In this document: positions 10,832-21,737 of the stretch, in pieces
Position numbering within the stretch: position 1 is the first letter of the stretch
Layout: every line of letters begins with the position of its first letter
Origin: Furcasterigmium furcatum
Lineage: Eukaryota; Ascomycota; Sordariomycetes; Glomerellales; Plectosphaerellaceae
Reading direction: 5' to 3'
NCBI GenBank assembly: GCA_001599815.1
Contig: BCIA01000003.1
Coordinates: 2,728,001-2,792,000, forward strand
DNA: 64,000 bases
Notes under the pieces: generated by a model
Database searches by the model: none
What the model saw: only the letters and a program-made list of their open reading frames with translations
Told to the model about the DNA's origin: nothing
Position numbers and translations under genes: made by a program

Positions 10832-12575
10832 TTAATGAGCTACCGCTCCCAGTCGTTCGACCAGCGACCAGTAACGCCTCGCCGAAGCTCGACGCATCGA
10901 CTTTCCAAACACAATCATAACTAAACACATCAACCACAGCGCCACTCCAAGTGCTGCGATTAGGATGAAAGCATGCTTGAGTCCGAGGCTATTAATGATA
11001 GGCACCACGGCGTACGAGAAGACAAAACCTAGCGACAAGAGAACCTTAGTCAGTAACAAATATGAGAGCACTCGCCATCCGCCTGCCGGGCAACTTACCC
11101 ATCAGGTTGCGGATCAGAATCGAGGACACAAGGCCCTCGCCCGCCACCTCCTTGTAGCTGTCGAGGATGTAGTTGAAGGCCAGCGCGGACCCGATCGGGA
11201 GCGTGACGGAGATGAGACCGAGACCGAAAGCGATGCCGACCCACGAGATGCGGTACCACGCGCCGATGCCGTAAAGCAAGCAGCCCGCGGGGTGCGCAAT
11301 CAGGGGTACGATGAAAAGCCACAGCCGTTGCTCCGGTTCCATGACGCCGCCGTTTCGCCGGGTCAGCCAGAGCGTCATGCGGTCCGTCACGGCGCTGCAG
11401 AGGAGGCAGCCGATGGACACGCCGGCGGCCGACGCGAGGTAGAACAACCCAACGGTGTTGGAGGAGAAGTTGTAGGGCTCGCTGCCGAGGATGAGCGCCA
11501 AGGAGCCGCCGACCACGTTGTACCAGGACAGGATGCCCCCGACGAGGATTCCGGCGAAGACGATGCCGGGGAACTGGAGCAGCACAAACGGCAGGAGAAA
11601 ACCACGCGCACCGCTGTTGCTGCTGCTGGGCGGCCGGTGGTCCGAGTAACCCCACAGGGCGAGTTTCTGGACGGAAGTCTTGGTCGACGGCTGCTGCGAG
11701 GACTGGGCGGACGGAGAGGCGTCGCGGGCATCGACACCGGCGCGCGAGTCTATCTTTGAGGGCGGCGGCGAGCAGCCCTGCTTTTCCACCTCGGCGCCGT
11801 CCGCTTCCTGTAGCTTCTCTCGCACCGTGGCGACCTCGCTCGCGACGCCGATGATTTCCGCGGGTGTGGTGTCCCGGTGGAACATAGTCTCCTCGAAGAA
11901 GAGGAACGTCAGTACAGTGAGCCCGGCCCCGATGAAGGTGAGGATGTACTGGATCCAACGCCAGCCCATTGTCTCGGCGACGAAGCCCGAGGCGACAGGG
12001 CACAGGAAGGCGCCGCACCACAGCGCCCACGAGTAGATGCCCATGTGCAGGCCGCGCTGATGGATGAAGAAGACGTCTCCGATGATGACCTCGATAAGTG
12101 TCTCCATCGGCGAGGACACTATCCCGAGAATGATTCGGTTGACGAAGAACTCAGCGCGGGTCCCGACGTAGGCTGACCACAGCGTCACAAAGGTCGTGAG
12201 AAAGATGGAGCCGACAAGCGTCACGCGACGTCCGTAGCCCAGGGCGATGTACTGCGTGATGAGAGTCCCCCACCCTAGGAATAGGAAGAGCAGTCCGTTG
12301 CCAGTACTCAGGTCCGCGACGGAGATGCCCGTGTCCGCTTCGATGAGCAGATAGGCCGGAGACAGGCCCGAGACGATGGCGGCGGCAAGAAAGCACCAAG
12401 TCATGGCCCAGAAGATGTTGAACGCCTTGCGCTTGCTTGACCACGCGAGGGGGTCGTCGGGGTCATCGCTTGGCTGGGGGACATAGATAATGTCCGGGTT
12501 CTCCTTGCCGTGCTTGGCCTGCAAGACACCTTCGGTGTCGACGAGGAGCACAGTTCCAGGGATGAGAGGATCCAT
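10832..12575 (-). CDS. MFS transporter, DHA1-type
   Basis: Proton-coupled major facilitator carrier, probably exporting drugs, polyamines or metabolites across the plasma membrane. Exons 12575-11099 and 11028-10832 give 557 residues; the intron is GTAAGT..GCTAG with a CTGAC branch. The N-terminal tail ending DDPDDPLAWSSKRKAFNIFW is typical of fungal DHA1 proteins of the HOL1/TPO kind. The loop after helix 2 carries GYGRRVTLVGS (motif A region). Helices 4-6 run from RIILGIVSSPMETLIEV to YILTFIGAGLTVLTFLFF. A long charged central loop (Ser/Asp/Lys-rich, about residues 240-300) separates the two halves, and the last helices lie in exon 2. The Met at 12575 fits the conserved tail better than an upstream in-frame Met. 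Substrate is unknown. Confidence 0.85.
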
Positions 12576-13733
12576 GATGGGCGGTGAGGTGGAAGACGAC
12601 AAAAGAGGCAGAAAGGTTGATAACAAGCCAGCAATGGTCTTGGATCAGACAATTGTCGAGAATATCGCCTCGCTATGCCCGGATCGCCGTTTGGTTATAT
12701 GCTCTTTCTCGCTTGGTGTTGAACTGTCGGTCGAGCCCCGTGTCATGCTCCGGCGCGGGCTAAGCCCAACAAGGTAGTCGGATTGCCCACTCCATAGTGC
12801 CATGTCGTCTAAGAAGCTGCTGATCAATCAAATGCCCGGCCTACTTCTGACGTTGGTTAGTCTGCCTCTGAAAAAGGTATACTGCGAAAGATAAGGGGAT
12901 GAGTACTGCTAGTACGAGTCAGTACTACGAGCGCTAAGCATCGCTTGATTCTAGAACCCAGCGGCAAGACTTGTATTCTGTGGGCGAAAGCTCGCAAAGT
13001 GAAGGCAATCAGGCGACGACTTGACGAATGGAGATACCAAAACTAATGGAGTCTTCGTTATGGCGTCCACGGCTTGTCCGACACGGGTGTTCACACAAAT
13101 TTCACTGTCATTATGGTCCCAAATTTACAGCGTGAGGATTCCTATTTCTATGATATCTTCGCATGACAGGTGAGCCGAAGAAGGAACAGGAGAAGGAGAA
13201 GTAGTATCTTGGCGAAGCGTTGTTGGTCACTGGCGGTACCCCGTCGTTGACGAGGGGCATGGAAACGGGGCTTCTATGGCTTAATAGTATCAAGTTTGAT
13301 CTTCGATCCGGTTCTCAGGCGATCATGCAGTAAGTAGGCGGGCCCGGCAAGATACGAGGGATATGGGGGCTCTCGACCAGGCGTCCAGCAATGCAGTTTT
13401 GGTCGATCCTATTACCAAAACGAGCGGCCCTTGAGGGGATATTCAGCGGGCTATAAGCCCGGCGGCCGCCAGTTCGTATCTATATCATCGTCGTAGTGGG
13501 AGTTCTAACCTCTGTTAGTACGCTAATAGTGCGAGACGAACGTCCACGTCCTGTGTGAGAGCGGGCTCCTGGTCGGCGTTGATATTTGGTCGGTCGGACT
13601 GCCGAAACGGGCTTTCACAGAGATAGTACTAGGACATATATGACTAGAAACACCCATGAAATAATTATCTCCTGGCTCCGTAGTTCAACAGAGAATCTCT
13701 TGTACCACCCAGTAATCTTCCTAAGAAACAAGC
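12576..13733. other. Intergenic between divergent MFS and cytochrome b5 genes
   Basis: About 1.15 kb with no open frame of protein character. It should carry divergent promoters. Confidence 0.45.
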
Positions 13734-14243
13734 ATGGCGACCTTCACACTTAGCGACCTGACGCAAAAGTCCACCGAGGCCTCTGGTTACATCGCAGTCG
13801 ATGGAAAGGTCTATAATATCACCGATTACATGGTCTCGCACCCGTTAGTCTCGAGAAACCCTAAACTGACAATCCGAGGGGACACGCGCTGACTGTTCAA
13901 CCATCCACAGCGGCGGTGAGGAAATCCTCGCGGAAGTCCTGGGGCAGGATGCGACGGACGCATTCCATGAAGTCGGCCACAGCGACGCGGCTGTGGAGCA
14001 GCTGGCTTCGTTGATGGTAGGCTATCTGGAAGTCCCGTCGGGACAGGTGAGTTGGGGTTCCCCGTCTCAGATGCACAAGTCTGCTGGACACGGGATCTGA
14101 TATGCTGCTAGAATGCTGGACCTAGGACCACGTCAGTGACCCCGACCAAGTGGGCGCCACCCTCGATTTGGGTCTGGGTTTTCTCCCTTTTCGGGGTGGG
14201 CGCATTGTCAGCCTTGGCCGCCGTCATGACAATGTACTTTTAG
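13734..14243 (+). CDS. Tail-anchored cytochrome b5
   Basis: Small haem protein that passes single electrons from cytochrome b5 reductase to membrane oxidoreductases. Exons 13734-13843, 13911-14046 and 14112-14243 give 125 residues; the introns (GTTAGT..CACAG and GTGAGT..GCTAG) keep the frame. The b5 fold starts FTLSDLTQKS, then YIAVDGKVYNITDYMVSHPGGEE contains axial haem ligand His36. The second ligand is His60 in FHEVGHSDAA. A Thr/Pro-rich linker leads to a C-terminal hydrophobic helix (about 98-123, IWVWVFSLFGVGALSALAAV) and a short tail without strong charge, so the protein is tail-anchored to ER or mitochondrial outer membrane. The next gene downstream, same strand, is a MOSC protein; in animals such proteins take electrons from cytochrome b5. 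Confidence 0.88.
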
Positions 14244-14840
14244 AGTGGTGAGCAACGACCTTGTTGAAGACACATCATCCTGGACCACTTACTTTTCCCT
14301 TGACGTGAAAAGGAGCTCTTGGGGCTTGGCAATGTTGAATATTGATTTACGATAGACCTAATGGTCGACGAGCGCCTCTCCCCCTTTTCTCAGGGGCCAG
14401 GACACGGGTCTGATGAGGGGTAAATGCATCTAAAATATAAAGAAAGACAGATTTTCCTGAGTAGCAAGCTGCGAGTGGTGTCAAAGACCTAAGCACGTCG
14501 CTCTTGTCCTGATACAACCTAAGATCCGCCTCCGTAAACCATTTCGTGGGCGACTCCCATCTCAACAAGAACGATGATACATGCATGCTTTGCGAGTCAT
14601 GAATCGTGGGGTAATGCACTAGGTGCCCTGGACATAATGCTCCAATATCTTTAGCCCTATCGTAGCCGCGATTTGGAAGGCCAGAAGTGAGGGGCTCGGA
14701 GAATGGTCAATCTTCTTGCTCGATTAGGACATCGCCTTGGTTCCATGCTTTAGCAGGCGACTGAGGTGCCCGAAGCTTTATTAGTCGCTCCGGCTCAAGC
14801 ATCATGTTGACCTCTCCCCCAAGTTGGTACAGCCTGGCAA
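14244..14840. other. Spacer between cyt b5 and MOSC genes
   Basis: About 0.6 kb with no coding signal on either strand. It should contain the b5 terminator and the promoter of the MOSC gene. Confidence 0.45.
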
Positions 14841-16099
14841 ATGCCCATCATGGACTACATTCTTATCACAACAGTCTTGCTTACCGTGGCCGGCTTGGGT
14901 GGTGCGGGTTATCTCGCCCTCAGACAGCCTCGACATGACCGCGATGCACTCCAAGTAACCCAGGTACACCCGCCACCTCCTCAGATAAAGATATGAGCAG
15001 AACATCGTGTATTAACAATTCGGATAGCTATATGTGTATCCAGTGAAAGGGTTGCGCGGGGCAGCCGTCGAGGAGGCACAGCTTGGCAAGTACGGCGTCG
15101 TGGGCGACCGTACATTCTGCCTCCAACGCGTGCATCGCGACCAGGGCAAAGCAGAACCGCGCTACGAGACGATGCTGGCCGGCTACTACCTTCAGCTCGC
15201 TCTCTTCCGAGCAGCCATCCAGGATGACGTGGTCGTCGTGTCCTGGCATGCCCGCGGTACCGACTTTTCGAAGGACCTAGCGACCACCGATGAGATTCGA
15301 TTCCCGCTGCGCCCGTCCGTCGAGGGACGCCCAGAGTTGCAGGCAAACTTGCACACAAGCACAACCAAGGCTTTTGACATGGGCGACGATCCGGCGGCGT
15401 GGTTCACCGACAGGCTCGGCTTCGAGACGCGTCTCGTGTATATCGGCGACGGATCGCGGCCGGTGCTAGGATCCCTAGCACCGAACAGCAGAGGCGGGCT
15501 GCTCAAGGGACGCGTAGAGAGGCGCCTCCGATCCCTCGTTCCCGGCATGTCGTACCCGGCGGAGCGGCTGGCCTTCAATGACATTGCGCACTATCTGGTC
15601 GTGACCGAGGAGTCCAACCAGCAGGTGAGCTCCCGCCTCGATCAGGGCTGCACCCAGGACATCAGGAAGTTCCGCCCGAACATCGTCGTGAAGGGCGCGT
15701 CCCGGCCATTCGCCGAGGACTTCTGGGGCGAGCTGACGTTCGACGGCGGCGTCCGGATGCCCCTGACCGCCAACTGCTACCGATGCCAGAGCATCGTCGT
15801 CGACTACGCCACGGGGAAGACCGCCACGGACGATAGGGGCATGGCCTGGAAGAAGCTGAACAAGGACCGGAGGGTTGACAAGGGAGCTAAGTACAGCCCC
15901 GTTTTTGGCCGCTATGGGTACTGCTTCGGCTCGGCGCAGGGCAAGACGATCCGAGTTGGGAGCGAGGCGCGCGTCACATATGTCAATGCAGAGAGGACGA
16001 CGTTTGGTAAGTGGGCAATTCTCTACTAGCAAACAGGGACTGACAGTTACAGATTGGCCGCATTTAACAAGTTTTGGCATGTCGCAAGTGAAAAAGTAG
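14841..16099 (+). CDS. Membrane-anchored MOSC protein, mARC-like molybdenum reductase
   Basis: Likely molybdenum-cofactor enzyme reducing N-hydroxylated substrates, by analogy with mitochondrial amidoxime reducing component. Exons 14841-14963, 15028-16006 and 16053-16099 give 382 residues; introns GTACAC..GATAG and GTAAGT..TACAG. Residues 5-27 (YILITTVLLTVAGLGGAG) form an N-terminal membrane anchor, as in mARC. The MOSC N-terminal beta-barrel begins LYVYPVKGLRG and GVVGDRTFCLQ. RKFRPNIVV (about 254-262) and LTANCYRCQSIVVDYATGK follow; Cys294 in the RCQ part lines up with the Mo-ligating Cys of mARC, which is my inference from motif position. The upstream neighbour is a tail-anchored cytochrome b5, the known electron donor of mammalian mARC. 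Substrates are unknown. Confidence 0.87.
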
Positions 16100-16439
16100 G
16101 GTATAGCCGTCGAGGTCTCGGTAGCGAATACATATGTAAGAGATTCCCAAGCATCGGCCTCCTCCGACAGGTCACTATCCGCGTATATGGCAGAGATAGG
16201 AACAGGGATCATCTTAGAGGAAGCACGCGCGATAAGTAGGCTTGGTGTATCAACAGGAAAGCAGACGGAACCTCTCGAGTTTTCGACTGGAGACAAAGCT
16301 GCCAGTTATACTTGCAACACACCTGATCGGTCTCCTTACCTGTCTCGACAAAACGCTCGTGTGTCTGTTTATAAAACCAGCATGTAGATGCTCGCCTAGG
16401 CCATGCTAGCATGCAATCTCTCCTCCCACGACTGACGAC
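16100..16439. other. 3'-3' intergenic space
   Basis: The region lies between convergent MOSC and F-box genes. No further gene was seen. Confidence 0.45.
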
Positions 16440-18390
16440 TCACAAGCCTGGGTCTTCACTTGGACCTCCCGTTTCTATCGCAACTTTCCTCCTCATGGCC
16501 TCCTGGCGATCCTCGATGCGTTTGCGAACTTCCGCGACGAGAGACTGCTGCTCATTCCAGGTCTGCCATCCGCTCCCCCAATCATCGCGCTGCTTGTCAA
16601 AGCACCAGACCACGTACCCCTCAAGATGCAGCAGGATGAGATACCGATCATCACTCATGATGTGGTTGTAGACCTGGCTGTCCATATCCCACTTCTCCGG
16701 CGACGGCACCGGAAAGTATCCACAACCGTCACCCGGTCCCTCGGCGTCCTCCTCGCCTTCTCTCATAAAGCGGACGAACGCATCCACCGGACTCTCGCAC
16801 AGACGGGGGTGCTGGTCTACAAAGTCGGGATGCACGGGGATATTATAATGCAGCATACCCCCCCAGACGAACGGCATGACTTCGAGGTCGGCGACGAGAT
16901 CCCTCGGCGCGTCGAGCCAGAAGCTGGCCGTCCCTGGGGTCATCGTGAGCGAGAAGCGCTCCTTGATGACGTCGAAGTAGAAGGTGAACACGTGGACGCG
17001 CTCATACTCCTCTCTCACTCCGGGCTTGCGGTAGATTGTGGCAACGATGTTCTCGCCCTGCTCATTGGAAGGACAGAAGCAGAACTCGGTGAAGTCTGAA
17101 AAAGGTAAGGTACTCGCTTGAATCTCCCAGTGGCTCCGAGATGTACTCGATCCTGGTGCCAGTGGGAATGCCGTTGCAATATTTGATGGCGGTAGCGAGG
17201 ACCACGATACGGATGCCGCTGCCACCTTCCTCATCAGGGCCGCCATGGTGGTTTATCCATCTCCGCCACCTTCTCGGTTCTCGGACCACGGTGACTGTGA
17301 CCGCAAATTCGATCTCGGGTGCCGCTGGGTGGAAAAGAGGGCCGATTTGTCTGTCGATGGTCGGCTGTGTGTCCCACGGTAACTCCGCTGACTCTAGGGG
17401 TTGGAAGCCTGTTGCCTCGCCATCCTGCCAATTCCAGCGGTGAAGCGACCTCCGAACTCGTCGCCCACGAGTCGTTGCTCTGCGGCGCACCCCGCGCCGG
17501 GGACCATGCACAGCTGGAGGCTCAGCTTCCGGGACTGTCGCGCGGAAGACGACGGTGGCAGCGTTGACGAAGAAGCGGGCATTGTTCGCAAGCCAGTTCT
17601 CTGGGAGCTTGATGGTGCGCCACTGCTTGAGTCCTCGATGGTAGACGACCATGTGGCCGTGCTGGTGCGACAGGAGCGGCCGCTCATCGTAGAAGACCAC
17701 AAGGTCTTCACTGAAACTCGCCAAATTCAACTCCGGGGTGTGGTTGGGGTCGTGGTTCTCCTTGTTCCACGTCGCCAGCTCTTCGTGGCCCGGCCATTCG
17801 ATGACCTCCCGACGCATGGTGTCCAGATGATCGATAATCGTGAACTGGTCAGTCAATCGCCACGCAAGACACCCGCGATGGTACTGGACCGTCCAGGTGT
17901 TGGGTAAACACCGCATTCCGAATGTCTTCCCAGGATCCTGGTTGCGCTTGAGGGCGTAGGATGTCCCATCTGGCGGTAGGACATCCGACGCGAAGTTGGT
18001 TTCCCCATCTCGCAGGGGGTACTCGGCCATGGAGGCGTCAAACCTGCCCAATCTGCGAATGGCCACGGCTCGGCGCGCCTTTCGATAGAGTTGACGCATC
18101 TCATCGTCAGAGACAACCTGCGTATCGACCTGGTACAGAAGCCGTGGAAAGCTGCGCGCGATGCGGTCTCTGACAACTAGTGGCCTCGCGAATGCTTCGT
18201 TCCACGATGGCGTGGCAAGCTCGCAGGCTGCAATATCGCGATCATCGAGATCGATGGCGATGAGGCAGAGGAGTTCTTCTGGGAGGGAGCCGAGGCCTGT
18301 CCGTCCTCTCATCTCCACTGCGAAACCCATGCTTGGCGCCGATGCGCTGTCGCCGCTCCCCATCTGTGTAGTCTTGCGTCTCTTAGACAT
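16440..18390 (-). CDS. F-box protein with unresolved exon junction or frameshift
   Basis: Likely substrate receptor of an SCF ubiquitin ligase. The N-terminal frame starts at 18390 (MSKRRKTTQMGSGD). An F-box follows: GLGSLPEELLCLIAIDLDD, a conserved Trp in ATPSWNEAFARP, then a variable basic region. The middle has repeated aromatic strands (WTVQYHRGCLAWRLTDQF, GHMVVYHRGLKQWRTIKL) as in beta-propeller-like F-box partners. The frame stops at 17062, but the protein clearly continues in another frame from about 17090 (DFTEFCFCPSNEQGE) to the stop at 16440. A TTTTTCAG acceptor precedes that segment, but none of the nearby donors I tested gives both a normal intron length and the right phase. Either a non-obvious intron starts near 17215 or there is a frameshift. 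No partner is indicated by context. Confidence 0.6.
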
Positions 18391-18781
18391 GGTGGTTGGT
18401 GGTGCGCATTGGTGATGTCGAGAGATTGTCGATGGTTCGTTGATGACTCCAACTGTTGCGGAGAAATACATCACGGAAGTGCCCAGACAGCCGTGCTGCA
18501 GCAGTCTTGCATGTCTGTCAGCTTGCTGCCTACCTAACCCCTGCCCACCACGGCCGAGGACTGATACGTGACCCGCCTGGGGCGAGGACATGCAGCTAGA
18601 AACAAAACAAAAGTTCCAACCGGCCTTTGGCCTTAGCAACTTGCTCTTGATCTGTGGTATGGATGATGAGATCACTATTTGGGCCTTTGGTCCGTCGATA
18701 TCCGAACACACGTCGAAGGAAGTGCAGTGGCCTAGGTACATCAAAAGCTTGCGTATTCTGCGAATGTGAGGGAGAGCCTAC
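18391..18781. other. Intergenic, no gene seen
   Basis: The region lies between two minus-strand genes and contains the F-box promoter and the HET 3' end. No feature was recognised. Confidence 0.45.
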
Positions 18782-21181
18782 CTACGCTAACACTACGGAC
18801 TCCCATGAAGATTGCACCTTGGTCCACGCAATCAAGTCCACGATGCCGATGGCTAGACGGTACAATACGCCCGCTCTCTGTTCGGCAATCATTGCATAGA
18901 GGCCCCACGGGTAGCCTGCTGCCTGGTCCCGCCACCGGGACGTCTCGCGCCGGAACTCGGCCGTGCCGGCTCCAAGAATGACGACGTGGTGTCTCTCGCC
19001 AATGGAGGCCATCAGGTTGAGATGGAACCTCGACATCAGCATGGTCTGTCCAACGAAGTCTCCCTTCTCGCTGAGAATGTCCAAGCACGCCAGTTCAGGG
19101 GTCTGGTTCCCATGGTCAGCCTCTCGAAATCTTAGAAAGGCGCAGGTCGTGGTGAAGGCCAAGGACCCAGGGATGCTTTCCGCCAGGCTGCGGGCTGCAT
19201 TATCTATTCTCCTGTGAGGCAGCGCGTCGAGGGGGTTTTGGACACATCCCTGCCACAGCCCCGACTTGTCGAGCCTGTCGGGGTCGAGGATGATCGTGGC
19301 CGCCTCCTTAAAGTCTGCCGGGTCGAGAAAATCCATCCGGAACCAGGCGGGCTCTTCCACGATGGGACGTACCCCTTTGGTGCGGTCAGGGTCAGAGTAG
19401 AAGAACTTGACCAGAGTCCCAATGCTCGCGGAGCTGTTGGGTCTATATTCATGTAGCGCACATGGACTTTTGGACACGTTGGGCAATCCAAAAGCGCTCC
19501 GGCGAACGTACTCTACGGTGCCGTTCCAGGATGCCCAGCTCCAGCTCGGAATGTTCAAGGTGGCGTCTCTCCCCTCAGTGATGTCGTCTGAGCGCCAGAG
19601 GAGCGACTGCAAGAAAAGCCGCTCGGGCAGCCCAAACAGCAGAGTCGTGTCCATCTGCCAGGCCAGAATGTTGGCCACCCCGGTGAATGCGTTGAGAATG
19701 TCGCTGCGGAACGACAGATTGCGCATGCTGTATGCCGTGGCAAAGTCCGCATACGAGGAGTAGTTCACCGGAACGTGCATGCCCTCGTCGACGGGGACCC
19801 TGCGGTCCGAGCTGTGCATGTCACCTTCCCAGCCGGTCCCCTGGAAGCAGTTGAAGTAAGCGCACCGTTCGTCGATGAGCACGAGTCTCCGGGACAGCTT
19901 GCGCTCCTGAAAGGTCCAGCCTCGGGTGTTCCACCGCGAACGTAGGACCGCCCACTCAGCAATCGGCATCGACGCACCTGTGGCGTTGTCGAGCATACCA
20001 TCCCACGCTGTGTCCAAGCTGGCAAGACTCGTGTCTCGCGGTCTGCCCGACACCCCCGGGAGGCCCTGTTCGGCGGTGAGTGCAACAATGCTGAAATCGG
20101 CCATGTGGTAGATCCGATCCATGGCCGTGATCTGCGAGTGCTTTGAACGTGGGTCATCCTGGACGATGCACAGCCGGTCGACCCAGAGATACTGCTTCCC
20201 GATATCGCGGCACAGCTGGATCGCGTCTGCGATGACGAGGGGAAGCTTGTCGATTTGCAAGCCGCCGTGTTTCGAGAGCTCCTTCAGATTCTGCAGTGTC
20301 AGTTGAATATCCTCGCCCTGGGATGGCGCTGCGGCAGCTGCCCAGCAGTAGCTGAGCGCCACGTAGTCTACATGGCCTGATCGCTCGACGACGCAGTTTG
20401 CGGCAGTGTCAATCACGCGAAACCCCCTGGGTGCGGTCATGGGCGTCACGAGGGAGTTGCACTCTTCGCCGTGATTCTTGTGACACGTGTCGAGCCACGT
20501 CTTGAGTTCTGGCAAGGGAAGAGGACCAGGCATCCATCTGTCGACACGCTGCAAGTTGGCACCATACTGGGCGTACTCAAGCACGAACTTGAGGACGAGT
20601 GGTACCGGGGAAGACCCTTCGTCGCCGCCTCCAGTAGCCATGATGCTGCCCGGCAGCAGACAGGTCTCAGTCAGGCTCTGGCTGATCTCAGATCTGCCCA
20701 CCACTCGGTTCTCATAGGCCGCGGCGGCTGCTCGGAAGAGGAACGGTCTCCAGATGGCGAATCTGAGATCTGTCTGATTGCGCCGTCGGCCATGGTCCTG
20801 CATGGATTCAGCCACCATGGTGCAGATCATGCAATCCTCACGCTCCAGGAAATATTCCAGGTCACGGTACTGAGGTTCTTGCTTCCCAACCAGACGATGC
20901 GTGGGGAAGTCCTTCCTCAGATCAACGGTGCTGGTGTAGAAAAACTGGTTCACACGCATGTCGAGGTACTCCGGCCACTTGCAGAAGTTGAGGTGCGTCA
21001 GGTCGTCCCATGGCTGGCAGTCCTCGCAGAGCTTGGGGTTTGATGGGCGCGATGACTCTGAGCAGATCGAACAGGGGAGTGCGCCAGAAGACGGCTGGTT
21101 TCGGTCAACATGGTCGTCGTGATCATCAGGCACGGCCGCCTCGTGCGTGCGGTCGCGCGAGACCAGATGGGCAATGTACAT
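18782..21181 (-). CDS. HET-domain protein (heterokaryon incompatibility)
   Basis: Single-exon gene of 799 residues starting MYIAHLVSRDRTHE. HET domains are death-inducing modules in fungal non-self recognition and related immunity-like responses. Block 1 YVALSYCWA lies at about 273-281, block 2 QYLWVDRLCIVQDD at about 330-343, and block 3 NTRGWTFQERKLSRR at about 418-432, in the canonical order and spacing. IPSWSWASWNG further on is the usual post-HET motif. The N-terminal 60 residues carry CSIC and CEDC pairs (37/40, 52/55) that could bind zinc. The C-terminal half is divergent, as is normal. There is an in-frame upstream extension to 21355, but MYIAH follows a leader without protein character. 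No NACHT or repeat domain is fused. The partner is unknown. Confidence 0.88.
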   Translation of the reverse strand: MYIAHLVSRDRTHEAAVPDDHDDHVDRNQPSSGALPCSICSESSRPSNPKLCEDCQPWDDLTHLNFCKWPEYLDMRVNQFFYTSTVDLRKDFPTHRLVGKQEPQYRDLEYFLEREDCMICTMVAESMQDHGRRRNQTDLRFAIWRPFLFRAAAAAYENRVVGRSEISQSLTETCLLPGSIMATGGGDEGSSPVPLVLKFVLEYAQYGANLQRVDRWMPGPLPLPELKTWLDTCHKNHGEECNSLVTPMTAPRGFRVIDTAANCVVERSGHVDYVALSYCWAAAAAPSQGEDIQLTLQNLKELSKHGGLQIDKLPLVIADAIQLCRDIGKQYLWVDRLCIVQDDPRSKHSQITAMDRIYHMADFSIVALTAEQGLPGVSGRPRDTSLASLDTAWDGMLDNATGASMPIAEWAVLRSRWNTRGWTFQERKLSRRLVLIDERCAYFNCFQGTGWEGDMHSSDRRVPVDEGMHVPVNYSSYADFATAYSMRNLSFRSDILNAFTGVANILAWQMDTTLLFGLPERLFLQSLLWRSDDITEGRDATLNIPSWSWASWNGTVEYVRRSAFGLPNVSKSPCALHEYRPNSSASIGTLVKFFYSDPDRTKGVRPIVEEPAWFRMDFLDPADFKEAATIILDPDRLDKSGLWQGCVQNPLDALPHRRIDNAARSLAESIPGSLAFTTTCAFLRFREADHGNQTPELACLDILSEKGDFVGQTMLMSRFHLNLMASIGERHHVVILGAGTAEFRRETSRWRDQAAGYPWGLYAMIAEQRAGVLYRLAIGIVDLIAWTKVQSSWESVVLA

Positions 21182-21737
21182 GGTTCTCGAGCAATGGAGA
21201 GTAGTAGTAGTAAAATTGAATTGCAATTGGATCTGAGAAATCAGGGGTGTATGTATACCAGTCCAGTAAGGACAGCCCGGGCATCTTGCCTGTAGGAAGG
21301 CAGATGTGCGAGTTGGTGAAGTGAAGCAGTGAGGATGCGCCGCCAATGTCTCCATCGTTGTTTACCCCGAGTGGGGCTGTTGGCACGTGCGCTCGGTAAA
21401 TCGGACCCACTTCGGTGAACAGCTCCAAAGAGGGGCTGCGGTCACCTCCCCCCAAGACTGACGACAACAATGAACACAAACCGTCTATTCAGCCCCAAGT
21501 CACACCACCCACATACCCTCGTTGACTCGACACTTGCCCCGAGCTGTGACAAGCCACAACAGGGCCAACAAGCAAACAATCACCTGAGCACACTCGCCGC
21601 ATCTCTTTGAACGACCCGAGAAGCCACCCTCGACAGCCCCTCCAAGCTCTCTCTCCTCCCCGCGAGAGAGAGTCATCACAATGCCGAGCCTGCATGGCCA
21701 CGCGACCTAGGATCACGGATCTCACACGCCCGGCATC
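21182..21737. other. Divergent promoter region of HET and IKS1-like genes
   Basis: About 550 bp separates the two starts. It is pyrimidine-rich near the kinase start, with no other gene seen. Confidence 0.45.
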
